Shown here one piece after another: positions 8,736 to 16,316 of a DNA stretch of 47,913 nucleotides (its first letter is position 1; each line of letters opens with the position of its first letter). The notes under the pieces are model-generated. The model saw only the letters and a program-made list of their open reading frames with translations. It was not told the origin of the DNA and searched no databases. Position numbers and translations under genes: made by a program. The stretch comes from a virus. Where the stretch lies: positions 1 through 47,913 of the IMG/VR virus record IMGVR_UViG_3300025615_000008. One strand, given 5' to 3'.

Positions 8736-9355
8736 GGGGCCTCCCGGAAGGTGACCCTGAGCCCACTGATGAACTGCCCGGGCCGGCCCGGAGGCTCGGC
8801 GTAGTCCACGATGAAGGCGCGCAGTGTCACGCCTGTGCGGGTGATCGCGGCGCCGTTCACCGGTGAGTTCCCCGAGGCGATCGGCGGGTTGAGCTTGATC
8901 GTGGCCAGCCCGGACCCGTCGGAGTCCGCATCCTCGACGACCTGCAGAATCTGGTTCAGTCCGGCGATCTTCAGCACGTCGCCGGCGCGCACGACATTCG
9001 TCACGTTCGCGGACCAGCCAGAGGTATCGATGTCCTCACCGGTCTGGCCGCCACCCGCAATCACCGGCGTGCCGCCGCCCGCTCCGAGCGGATCCTTGCC
9101 GGATCCGGGCAGGGCAGGGTGCTTGACGTTCAGGATCTGCTGCGTGCTGTACGCCCAGGCGATGAATGCGAGCAATGCCTCGACGTCGGCACGGCCCAGC
9201 CGGAGGTCCGGCCACGTCTCCTCCCAGATGCGACCGACCTGGAGTGTGGTGCGCAGCTGCGGCTTACCGGATCCGCCCAAGGCTGCCAGCCCCGTCGGGA
9301 CCCGCGGAATCGTCGCCCGCTTGGGCAGCAGCGTCCTGGGGAACGTGGCGGCCAT
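8732..9355 (-). CDS. Minor tail protein carrying an embedded beta-rich module
   Basis: 207 residues, directly after the tape-measure gene, where the distal tail protein (lambda M-like) is expected. The N-terminal region (LQVGRIWEETWPDLRLGRAD) looks like this class. Residues about 111-178 form a distinct segment: VRAGDVLKIAG, then NQILQVVEDADSDGSG, and a strand ending NGAAITRTG. The same signature occurs in the coat protein (19414-20580) and in a tail-tube paralogue (11958-12608). Function as a tip structural component is inferred from position. Confidence 0.7.
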   Translation of the reverse strand: MAATFPRTLLPKRATIPRVPTGLAALGGSGKPQLRTTLQVGRIWEETWPDLRLGRADVEALLAFIAWAYSTQQILNVKHPALPGSGKDPLGAGGGTPVIAGGGQTGEDIDTSGWSANVTNVVRAGDVLKIAGLNQILQVVEDADSDGSGLATIKLNPPIASGNSPVNGAAITRTGVTLRAFIVDYAEPPGRPGQFISGLRVTFREAP

Positions 9356-9356
9356 C

Positions 9357-11441
9357 TCAGCTTCCCCGGACCGCGGCGCGGAACGCGTCGCTCTCGCGTA
9401 CGCCCTCGGCCACCATCTGCAGAATCTGGCCCTTCTGCTGCCTGAGGAGCGCGGCTACGCCCGGCGCGTCGAGCGCGGCCACATTGAGATTCTGCGTCTG
9501 GTTCACGACCATCACCCGGCCGCCCGCTCCCGCGAAGGATGGCCGGGTGATGCGCGAGGCGTTCTCGACTCCGGGCGTGGTATTCGACGTCGCGCCGCCC
9601 CCACCCCCGCCACCACCACCTCCCCCCCCCATGGCCGCATCGAGCAGGCCGGAGATCCAGTTGGCCAGCGGCTCGGTGATGGTCTTGCGAGCCACTAGCC
9701 GCTCGATCTCGCGGATCATCTGGGCGAACGCGTCGACGACGTCGCCCGTGCCGGCGATGATGTCCTCGAAAGCGGTGGTGAAGTCCTCGGCCATCCGGTC
9801 GGCCGTCTGCTTGATCTGCTCGTATTCGGCCTCGAGCTCGGCGAGTTCCTTCTGCTTGAGCTCGCGAGCTTTGGCGGCCTGGTCCTGGAGCGCCTTGTTC
9901 GCGTCGAGCAACGAGGCCGCAAGCGCCAGCTGCTGGGCGCTGGCGCCCTGGGCCGCGAGGCGATGGAGTACGAGCGCCTTCTCACCCTTCGAAAGCTCGA
10001 GGTTCTGCTCTTTCAGGCCGGCGATCGCGTCCTCGATGGCCTTGCGTCGCTGCTCATCCTCTTTGGCCGCGTCCTCCTTGGCCTTCTGCTCGTCTTTGAG
10101 CACCTGCACGTGCTTCCACGCCGTGACGACCTGGTCCTGCGCCGCGCCGGTGATGCCCTGCTGCGCGAGCTCGTAGCGGAATCCGGCCTCCGCGCCCTGC
10201 TCGAGCTCTCGGCGCTGCTGCTCGAGGCTCGCCGTGATCTTGTCGATCGCGTCCTGGGCTGGATTGACCCCGCCGCCCCCGCCCCCACCTCCGCCTCCGC
10301 CTGCGTGCACGATGTCGGTGATGCGCTGCTCGATATACAGCAGGATCTGGCTGACGTCGCTCGCCGTGAGCCCCGCATTCTTCAGGACCTGGTCATTCTG
10401 CTGGATCGTGCGGTTCGGGCTGGGCATCAGCGCCGCGAACTCGCCGTAGCGCTTCTGCAGCGTCTCCACGCTGGTGACGTGGCTGAGCGACAGCTTGGTG
10501 CCGGTAACGTTCGGGTTCTCGCCGAACCCGCCCAGCCGCGCCAGGCCCTCGGCGATGATCAGCCAGCCTCGGCCGGCATCCGTGACGGAGCGCAGGGCCA
10601 CCGCGAGCCCGCTGCCCATGGCAGTCGCCAGCCCATCCGTGTTGCTGATCATGTCGTCGAGAGAATGGACGATCTTCACGATCTCCGCGTTCAGGCCGGA
10701 GTCACCGATCATCTTCGCGAACAGCGCCGTGGTATCCGAGAGGTTCGAGATCGCACCGTCCAGGGTGTTCATCCGATCGGCCATCGCATCGGGGAACTGC
10801 GTGTTGCCCATCTCGGCGAGGAACCTCGAGACGTTCTCGGCCGTGTTCTCCATCGTGCGAGACACGCCCTTGAATGAGAGCGTGATCTTGTCGCCAGTGA
10901 CCTGGGCGTCGACCCCGAAGCGTCGGAGCGGCCGGGTCATGCCGGCCGAGGCGCTGACCACCGCGTCGGAGAGATCGGTGATGTCTGCGGTGAACGCCGC
11001 GGCGAAGTTGCCGAGCCCATTGAGCTCCTGCTTCGATGGGTCGAACCCGCGGACGCGCAGGTTGATGAACGCTTGGGTGAGGTTCGCGATCTCGAACGGC
11101 GTCGTACGTGCGAAGTCGGTGATCAGGTCGAACGCCCGGGCGCCGTCCTCCGCTGAGCCTGTGACGGTGCCGAGCGTCGCCTGGAGCTTCTGGAACTCGA
11201 CGTTCGTGTTGAAGATGAACCGTGCGGTCCTCTCGAGCCCCCGGAACACGCCGTAGGCCGCGGCGACCTTCAGGACCTTGCGGCCCAGCCCGTCGAACTG
11301 CCCCTGCGCCCGATCGGCCGCCTTGCCCGAGGAGTCGACGGCGTCCTCGAGCGAGCCCAGCCGGCGCTCGGCGCGCTGGATGGCCCGCTCGTACTCCCTG
11401 GTATCGAATTCGAGGCCTACGACCTCGAGATTGTCAGCCAC
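9357..11441 (-). CDS. Tail tape measure protein
   Basis: 694 residues. The N-terminus (FDTREYERAIQRAERRLGSL) is coiled coil. Residues about 75-175 have the typical block TLGTVTGSAEDGARAFDLI, FARTTPFEIANLTQAFINL and RVRGFDPSKQ of tape-measure domains. A central charged helix (KDEQKAKEDAAKEDEQRRK) follows. Two glycine-only linkers of about 11-13 residues (codons near 10264-10300 and 9590-9630) separate domains, and the C-terminus carries NQTQNLNVAALDAPG. At roughly 0.15 nm per residue this would give a tail near 100 nm. Several membrane-prone short segments may act in DNA entry. Confidence 0.9.
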   Translation of the reverse strand: MADNLEVVGLEFDTREYERAIQRAERRLGSLEDAVDSSGKAADRAQGQFDGLGRKVLKVAAAYGVFRGLERTARFIFNTNVEFQKLQATLGTVTGSAEDGARAFDLITDFARTTPFEIANLTQAFINLRVRGFDPSKQELNGLGNFAAAFTADITDLSDAVVSASAGMTRPLRRFGVDAQVTGDKITLSFKGVSRTMENTAENVSRFLAEMGNTQFPDAMADRMNTLDGAISNLSDTTALFAKMIGDSGLNAEIVKIVHSLDDMISNTDGLATAMGSGLAVALRSVTDAGRGWLIIAEGLARLGGFGENPNVTGTKLSLSHVTSVETLQKRYGEFAALMPSPNRTIQQNDQVLKNAGLTASDVSQILLYIEQRITDIVHAGGGGGGGGGGGVNPAQDAIDKITASLEQQRRELEQGAEAGFRYELAQQGITGAAQDQVVTAWKHVQVLKDEQKAKEDAAKEDEQRRKAIEDAIAGLKEQNLELSKGEKALVLHRLAAQGASAQQLALAASLLDANKALQDQAAKARELKQKELAELEAEYEQIKQTADRMAEDFTTAFEDIIAGTGDVVDAFAQMIREIERLVARKTITEPLANWISGLLDAAMGGGGGGGGGGGGATSNTTPGVENASRITRPSFAGAGGRVMVVNQTQNLNVAALDAPGVAALLRQQKGQILQMVAEGVRESDAFRAAVRGS

Positions 11442-11464
11442 CGCCGCATCCTCCCCTCAACCCG

Positions 11465-11958
11465 TCAATTCTCTCGCTGCCGGCCCTCCTGGAGCCATGC
11501 GAGCCACAAGAGCAGTTCTTCCCTGGGCATGTCGCCGACCTCATCGAGGCTCTTCCCCAAGGCCTCCCCGACCATCAACCGGAGTCGGAGTCCTCCGTCC
11601 TCTCGGACTTTTTTTTTGCTTCCTCCTCGCTGTGCGCGGTCAGCGCCGAGCGATACATGAACGCGACCACGCGCTGAAGCACGTCCCACTCGGCCGACTC
11701 CATGAGCGTGATCCGGTCGCCCCATTCGAAGGCATTGGAGCCGTCTTCGAGCTCGGCCTTCTGGATCAGCAGCACGACCCTGCGCTCCAGCTCGTTCTTC
11801 GACGCCTCCCTGCCTTCGTCCTGCATGCGGTCGGCAACGGAGATCATGTCGTTCGTCGTGAGCGGGCTGAAGTAGAGCGTTTCGTCCCATTCCGGGACGA
11901 GGATGCTCCGGCGGTTCTCGCTCCTCGCCTTCAGGACCTTGTCTATCGTCCTCATCAT
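11465..11958 (-). CDS. Tail assembly chaperone, -1 frameshift product (GT-like)
   Basis: Predicted 164-residue product. Reading follows the G-like frame to ...EEEAKKK, slips back one base on the A run, and continues VREDGGLRLRLMVGEAL to WLAWLQEGRQREN, ending at 11465 just before the tape measure. The downstream frame has no start of its own and gives a plausible helical T-like domain. The organisation is the standard one for long-tailed phages. The product itself is inferred; slippage efficiency cannot be read from sequence. Confidence 0.75.
11575..11958 (-). CDS. Tail assembly chaperone, unshifted product (G-like)
   Basis: 127 residues (MMRTIDKVLKARSENRRSIL...), start ATG at 11958 sharing one base with the TGA of the upstream tail-tube paralogue (TGATG). 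It ends in an acidic tail (ERTEDSDSG). It lies between the tail-tube genes and the tape measure, the conserved site of G/GT chaperones that coat the tape measure during tail assembly. A nine-A run near the end of the frame (minus strand) allows -1 slippage to the longer product. Confidence 0.85.
   Translation of the reverse strand: MMRTIDKVLKARSENRRSILVPEWDETLYFSPLTTNDMISVADRMQDEGREASKNELERRVVLLIQKAELEDGSNAFEWGDRITLMESAEWDVLQRVVAFMYRSALTAHSEEEAKKKSERTEDSDSG
11606..11620 (-). other. Programmed -1 frameshift slippery site
   Basis: On the minus strand the sequence GCAAAAAAAAAGTCC contains nine consecutive A (plus-strand T run 11609-11617). Read in the chaperone frame this gives A-AAA-AAA, a canonical X-XXY-YYZ type heptamer on which both tRNAs can re-pair after a one-base shift. 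It lies about 30 bases before the unshifted stop. Confidence 0.8.
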
Positions 11959-12608
11959 CAGACCCAGTTCGGTGTGAGTGCGCCTTCGCCCTCGAAGTCG
12001 AACTCGACCATGAACAGCGCGCCGCGCTGCCCGGTGATCTTCGCGTTCGTGGGCATCAGGTCTCCCCAGCACTGCTTCGCCGAGGAGACCACGAGCATGA
12101 CAGCGAGCGCGGTGGCGTCGGCGTTCGAGTTCACCGCATCGATGAACGCCTTCTGCTTCGCGTCGCCGTAGTCCATCTGCACGGTGACGCGACCGGCCCA
12201 ACCCGGGACGTCGAGCGTGATCCGCTTGCCGGCGTCGCCCATGGTGGTGTGCTCGATCACGGGCCGGGACGGCGTCGCCTCCCATGCGGTGACCTGCGCG
12301 ATCGAGTTCGAGGCGAGCGTGACGGCCGCGTTGTCCGCCCAGCCGCCCGCGACCTGCACGTTCGGTGTGAACGTCACGTCGACCTCGTGGGCCGTGACGG
12401 CACCCACGACGCCACCGGTGACCACCGTGTACGTCTGTCCATCGCCGGCCACGGCGAACTGATCACCGGGCCGCACGACGCCTTCGAGGGCCGCGCCATC
12501 GAACGTCGCGGCCGAGGCGCCCTGGGCCGTAGCGCCCTGCACGAGCGGTGAGCCCGTGACGACGCCCCCCAGGGCGGCCTTTCCCTTGACCCCCCGGTAT
12601 GCGGCCAT
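11958..12608 (-). CDS. Second major-tail-protein paralogue with an inserted domain
   Basis: 216 residues. The start MAAYRGVKGKAALGG and the part from about 103 onward (VTAWEATPSRPVIEHTTMGD, GWAGRVTVQMDYGDAKQKA, FMVEFDFEGEGALTPNWV) align along their length with the 133-residue neighbour at 12612-13013. Between them, about residues 17-102, is an extra beta-rich segment with VRPGDQFAVAG and QTYTVVTGG. The gene is thus a tube-protein duplicate carrying an insertion, probably displayed on the tail tube surface or used in a specialised ring. It starts three bases after its paralogue's stop. Confidence 0.8.
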   Translation of the reverse strand: MAAYRGVKGKAALGGVVTGSPLVQGATAQGASAATFDGAALEGVVRPGDQFAVAGDGQTYTVVTGGVVGAVTAHEVDVTFTPNVQVAGGWADNAAVTLASNSIAQVTAWEATPSRPVIEHTTMGDAGKRITLDVPGWAGRVTVQMDYGDAKQKAFIDAVNSNADATALAVMLVVSSAKQCWGDLMPTNAKITGQRGALFMVEFDFEGEGALTPNWV

Positions 12609-12611
12609 GGA

Positions 12612-13013
12612 TCAGGTCCAGTCGATGGTGATCGCGCCGTCGCTCTCGAAGTCGAACGTGACTTCGATGTGGCCGCCCACCTTGGCACTGATCGGCGCCG
12701 ACGTCGGGAGGATGTTGCACGAGATCTGCTTCGGGCCCGTACCACTCACGACGCCGAGGAACGCGATCGGTGTCGGGTCGTCGTTCGAGACGAGCATGTC
12801 GATGATGGCCGCCTGAGCCGTGTCGTCGTAGTCGAGGCGAGCCGTGATCCGGCCGGTGCCGCCCGGATAGTCCAGGTCGCCCTTCTTGCCGGCGTCGCCC
12901 AGGGACGTAGCCTCGATGTACGGCCTCGAGGGGGTGAAATCCCAGCCCGTCACCTCGCCCATGGTGTCGCCGCCTACGCTCACCGAGCCCTTCACGCCGC
13001 GGTACTTCGCCAT
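12612..13013 (-). CDS. Major tail tube protein
   Basis: 133 residues (MAKYRGVKGSVSVGG..., ending FDFESDGAITIDWT). The alternation of beta strands, the segment TPSRPYIEATSLGDAGKK and the position right after the tail terminator and before the chaperones fit the major tail protein that polymerises as hexameric rings around the tape measure. It is very similar in plan to the next gene (11958-12608), which has an additional domain. The start has a strong ribosome site (GGGAGGAGGCGAAG before ATG). Confidence 0.8.
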   Translation of the reverse strand: MAKYRGVKGSVSVGGDTMGEVTGWDFTPSRPYIEATSLGDAGKKGDLDYPGGTGRITARLDYDDTAQAAIIDMLVSNDDPTPIAFLGVVSGTGPKQISCNILPTSAPISAKVGGHIEVTFDFESDGAITIDWT

Positions 13014-13060
13014 CTTCGCCTCCTCCCGTTCCGCCGCCTCCGCGGCTCGTTACACAGTCC

Positions 13061-13465
13061 CTACGCCACGCTCTCCGTCACTTCGAACGCGGCCGAAACG
13101 TTCACCTGAAGCCAGGCCTCATCGTCGGATTTCACTTCCACCGGTCCGCTCGCCGGCCTGAACTCGATGCCGCCGTCCATGTCGACCAGGTTGAACACGT
13201 CTCGCGCCGCATCGCCCAACTGCGTGAGCGGCCCATAGCCGCCGCCGGGCTTGCCGAACAGCTGTAGGATCACAACGCCGGTGATCCGCGCATTCGGACC
13301 CTGACTGTCCTCGAACGCGTCGCCCCAGCGGATCGTATGGCGCACCCAGCTCGCGTCGGGCGGCTCGAAGTCGCCGCCGCCGTAGTCGACCTCGGTGAGT
13401 GCGGCCCAGGCCGTCTCGAAGTGCTGCTCGATCGTCACGGCGACGCCCTGCATATCACTCGCCAC
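13061..13465 (-). CDS. Tail terminator / tail completion protein
   Basis: 134 residues. Segments EQHFETAWAALTEVDYGGGDF, WVRHTIRWGDAFEDS, GVVILQLFGKPGGGYGPLTQ and WLQVNVSAAFEVTE match DUF4128-like tail terminators, which cap the finished tail tube and join it to the head. Position between the gp10-like connector and the major tail protein supports this. It overlaps the upstream gene by 11 bases. Confidence 0.75.
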   Translation of the reverse strand: MASDMQGVAVTIEQHFETAWAALTEVDYGGGDFEPPDASWVRHTIRWGDAFEDSQGPNARITGVVILQLFGKPGGGYGPLTQLGDAARDVFNLVDMDGGIEFRPASGPVEVKSDDEAWLQVNVSAAFEVTESVA

Positions 13466-13862
13466 GGGTCACCTCCGCGAGCACCTTGCCGACGAGCGGC
13501 CGCATCTCGGCTGCCGTGACCTTAACCATGCCCTCGGGCGCCTGCTTCGAGCTGCCGTTCTCGAGCGGCGGGATGTAGGGCAGGGAATTCGTGATGAATG
13601 CCCGATCCCCCGCCTTGAAGTCCGCGAGGATCGTGGCCTGGCCCTCCTGGATCGCGGCGCGGCCCGACTTGTCGAACTTCTCCGGGTTGTTCGAGCGATC
13701 GATCTTGTCGACGCCGACATTCCAATTGGCACGTGCCCGGCCGGTGCGGACCGGCGTGCGCATGACGAGCCGACGATGCGCCTCGAGCAGCACGGCGCGG
13801 ACCAGCTTGTTCGAGCGGTCCCGTATCCCGGCCTTCACGCGGCCCGTGCCCTCGAGCTTCAT
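13455..13862 (-). CDS. Head-tail connector / neck protein, HK97 gp10-like
   Basis: 135 residues from MKLEGTGRVKAGIRDRSNKL (ATG at 13862, overlapping the upstream stop as ATGA). The pattern VLLEAHRRLVMRTPVRTGRARANWNVGV is the hallmark of HK97 gp10-like proteins (helix, then TPVRTGxLRxxW), followed by YIPPLENGSSKQAPEGMV. Members link the head-closure complex to the tail. A longer frame to 13913 exists but its added residues are basic and not family-like. Confidence 0.85.
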   Translation of the reverse strand: MKLEGTGRVKAGIRDRSNKLVRAVLLEAHRRLVMRTPVRTGRARANWNVGVDKIDRSNNPEKFDKSGRAAIQEGQATILADFKAGDRAFITNSLPYIPPLENGSSKQAPEGMVKVTAAEMRPLVGKVLAEVTRGE

Positions 13863-14137
13863 CCGGACACCCCCACGAGTCGCCTGGCCCGGCCGATGAA
13901 ACGCTCGAGCCAAGGCTGGCGCCGAGGCGCCGCACGAAGCAGCTCCGCCTCGAGGTCGACATCGACGTCCGCCTGGGCATTGAGCACGAGCGTGGCACGC
14001 ACCATGTCGGGGTGCCTCTGCCGCACATCGGACTCGACGCTGAATGCCACGACGCCGTAGAGCGGCCGTCCGTCCAGCTCGAGATGCAGGGTGGAGCTTG
14101 TCGGCCCGCCCGAGATCTTCAGCGTGTGCTGGCTCAT
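13859..14137 (-). CDS. Hypothetical protein in the connector region
   Basis: 92 residues (MSQHTLKISGGPTSSTLHLELDG...). The first 60 residues look beta-rich and the last 30 are basic and helical (WLERFIGRARRLVG). It overlaps both neighbours by ATGA. Not recognised. Similar beta-rich small proteins elsewhere bind ligands or decorate virions, but there is no direct evidence for that here. Confidence 0.65.
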   Translation of the reverse strand: MSQHTLKISGGPTSSTLHLELDGRPLYGVVAFSVESDVRQRHPDMVRATLVLNAQADVDVDLEAELLRAAPRRQPWLERFIGRARRLVGVSG

Positions 14138-16134
14138 CGCTTCACCCTCAGTTCGTAGAGCGCGGGGAGCCCGCCCGAATAGGTCGGGTCGACGCCGCTG
14201 ATCTCGAACTCCTTGTCGCCGATGACGACGAGGTCCGCCGGCGTGGGCTCACGCGTGAGACCCTTCGCCGCGATCATGAGCTTCCACTCCTGGGTCTTCG
14301 AGCCACCCGGTCCGCTCTCGCCCTTGGCACGGCGCGTATCGAGCCCCGGAGCCTCCAGCAGCGCCCGGGTCGTCTGGTCGGCCGTCGAGCGCGAGTAGGT
14401 GCGCGTGGACGTGTCGTAGGACCCGGTCGTCACGAACCGCAGGACGATCTTCTTGCCGAACTTCGCGATGAGCTTCTCGGCGACGTTGCGGAGCGGCCCG
14501 TCGAGCGGTGTGGTCGGGACGCTCTCGAGCCCGGTGTCCAGGCTGAGCCCCAGGTCGCCGATCGCGATCGAGACATCCGCGCCGGCCAGCGTGAGCTGGC
14601 GAGCGAGCAGCAGGGCCAGCGAGCTCACGCCCACCGAGACGCCGACCGCGTCGAGCGGGAACGACGTGGGGATCGCCGAGTAGCGGAGGCTCAACCCGGA
14701 TGCGCCCAGGCTCGTCGAGGCGGCCTCGAGGCCGATGAGCCGGCCGTACAGCAGCCCAAGATCCGAAGTGCCCAGGAGCATGGCCGGGACGCCCAGCGCG
14801 ATCTTGCGGCCCATGCGCAGCCCGAGATCCGAGGCGTCGGACGCGATCGCGACGGAGCCGAGTAGCAGGGTGACGCCAGCGCGGTAGGTCAAGCCGAGGT
14901 CCGATGCGGCCAGGGCGACCGCTGGCGCCCCCAGCGCCAGACCGTAGGCGCGGCGCATCCCAAGGTCCGACGCGGCCAGGGTGGACGCGACGGACTCGAG
15001 CGGGACTCTCCGATTGAAGCGGAGCCCGAGGTCGGAGACGCCAAGCGACGCCCCGACCGAATTAGCAAGGACGGTGAGCGTGAAACCCAGGTCGGATGCT
15101 GCGAGCGATGTCGTGACGGATTCGACAGCCAGCCGCTTGACGGATACCAGGCCGAGATCCGATGCACCGAGGCTCGTCGCGACGGAACCGAGAGCGAGTG
15201 AGTAAGTGGAGCCGCCGCTGATATACTCTGAGGCACCCTTGGTCCAGTTGATGCGGGTAACGCCGTTGATGTCGGTAGTGAACGGATCGGTGGCGTCTGC
15301 ACTCAAATCGAGGCCCGCAGTCAGCACACTACCGTTTGAGCTGAAATCCAGGCCAGCAGCGTTCGTGAACGGGTCGCCGATCGACTGTTGGCTGTTGGAG
15401 CCGGGGGCGTCGGTATAGTCGGACGCGTTGTAATCCGATCCGGCTGCGGCGGTGTTCAAATAACCGCCCGTCACAGCCGCGAATGAGACGTTATTGCGGG
15501 CCAAGATGCTCGAAACGTTGAATCCGTATCCGCCGCCGTATGCTGTGTTGTTGTCTAGAGCTGTAACCGAGGGTGTCTCAAAGACCCTCGCTGTCGCATT
15601 CGTGCTGTTGGTTACACCGATGCAGTTGCGAATCGCTTGGGCTGACGCAGCGGTTGCGAAGAGGATCGCGAGATTGCTGCCGCCTGAGCGGTGCAGACCG
15701 AATGCGCCGTCGATGAGGCCGTTGCCAGACCCGTCCCCGAAGTAGACCCCGCGCCCGGTCCCTGTGCCGGTCTTTTCGATCTGAACACGACCGAGCTTAT
15801 GACCACCGATATGGAGAATGCCGCCTGTAAGAGATGGGCCCTGGAAGATGTAGATCGTGTCGTCCCAAGTGTCCGTCGCTTCCTGACCGCTCGCTGGCTC
15901 GATGTCGATTAGGTGGCCGTTCGTCGTGATAGCGGAGAAGTCCACCGTGGCGGAGACTACGTCCGGCGTGCTGCCCGTCGAGTCTTTGAGGTAGATCGTC
16001 CAGTCGTCCGCGAGACTCGCACCCATCTCAGTAACGACATCGGTGATCGAGGCATAAGCCGCGTTCGCACCAGACAGAGCGGTCGTGGTGCCGTCGCCTC
16101 CAGCGCTGCCCGTATCTACGTAGCGAGTCTGCAT
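14134..16134 (-). CDS. Head-closure protein fused to a beta-helix and a 22-residue repeat array
   Basis: 666 residues with three parts. Residues 1-310 look like a right-handed beta-helix (RYVDTGSAGGDGTTTALSGA start, repeated N-rich turns, IRNCIGVTNSTNATARV). Residues about 311-535 hold ten imperfect 20-26-residue repeats centred on L(G/A)ASDLGL. Residues about 536-666 (RNVAEKLIAKFGKKIVLRFV, then EPTPADLVVIGDKEFEISGV, YELRVKR) read like head-closure/stopper proteins, which are normally about 100-130 residues and sit exactly here between the head-completion protein and the gp10-like connector. The fusion would place fibres at the neck, like whiskers or a collar. Bases in the first part are clearly poorer in G and C than the flanks. 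Confidence 0.75.
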   Translation of the reverse strand: MQTRYVDTGSAGGDGTTTALSGANAAYASITDVVTEMGASLADDWTIYLKDSTGSTPDVVSATVDFSAITTNGHLIDIEPASGQEATDTWDDTIYIFQGPSLTGGILHIGGHKLGRVQIEKTGTGTGRGVYFGDGSGNGLIDGAFGLHRSGGSNLAILFATAASAQAIRNCIGVTNSTNATARVFETPSVTALDNNTAYGGGYGFNVSSILARNNVSFAAVTGGYLNTAAAGSDYNASDYTDAPGSNSQQSIGDPFTNAAGLDFSSNGSVLTAGLDLSADATDPFTTDINGVTRINWTKGASEYISGGSTYSLALGSVATSLGASDLGLVSVKRLAVESVTTSLAASDLGFTLTVLANSVGASLGVSDLGLRFNRRVPLESVASTLAASDLGMRRAYGLALGAPAVALAASDLGLTYRAGVTLLLGSVAIASDASDLGLRMGRKIALGVPAMLLGTSDLGLLYGRLIGLEAASTSLGASGLSLRYSAIPTSFPLDAVGVSVGVSSLALLLARQLTLAGADVSIAIGDLGLSLDTGLESVPTTPLDGPLRNVAEKLIAKFGKKIVLRFVTTGSYDTSTRTYSRSTADQTTRALLEAPGLDTRRAKGESGPGGSKTQEWKLMIAAKGLTREPTPADLVVIGDKEFEISGVDPTYSGGLPALYELRVKR
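14530..15204 (-). repeat. Coding repeat array, ten copies of a ~22-residue unit
   Basis: Within the 666-residue protein, ten tandem units of 20-26 residues (about 66 bp) share the core SxGASDLGLxxGR; examples are GSVATSLGASDLGL, ESVTTSLAASDLGF, APAVALAASDLGL and VPAMLLGTSDLGL. The last two units diverge (VSSLALLL, IAIGDLGLSL). Hydrophobic and small residues alternate, suggesting beta strands with tight turns. Confidence 0.8.
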
Positions 16135-16316
16135 CAGCTACAATCCCTCTTTCGTTCGGGCCACTTCCTCGCGGCGATCTCTGGAAACGCGACATCGGCA
16201 AGAGTATGGGCCAAGTCCGCAACCGACATCAGACCGTTGATGGGTGCGGATACGTTGAAGGCGTCATGCACCCCGTCCGCCGCGCAGCGGTACAAGAGCG
16301 CGTCTGATCCGCGCAA
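16134..16316 (-). CDS. Possible small protein, TTG start (uncertain)
   Basis: 60-residue open frame beginning with TTG directly after the TGA of the upstream lectin-like gene and ending in TGATG with the next gene's start. Its C-terminal half (LMSVADLAHTLADVAFPEIAARK) is helical and plausible. Composition is not strongly protein-like at the N-terminus, and an alternative ATG at 16320 opens only an 18-residue frame. It could be a real coupled gene or the remnant of an insertion boundary between two fibre-like genes. Confidence 0.4.
   Translation of the reverse strand: MRGSDALLYRCAADGVHDAFNVSAPINGLMSVADLAHTLADVAFPEIAARKWPERKRDCS

Noticed and set aside
9590-9635. Frameshift error at long C/G runs in the tape measure
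   Set aside because: Frames on both sides of the glycine codon runs join without a break and both encode tape-measure-like sequence.
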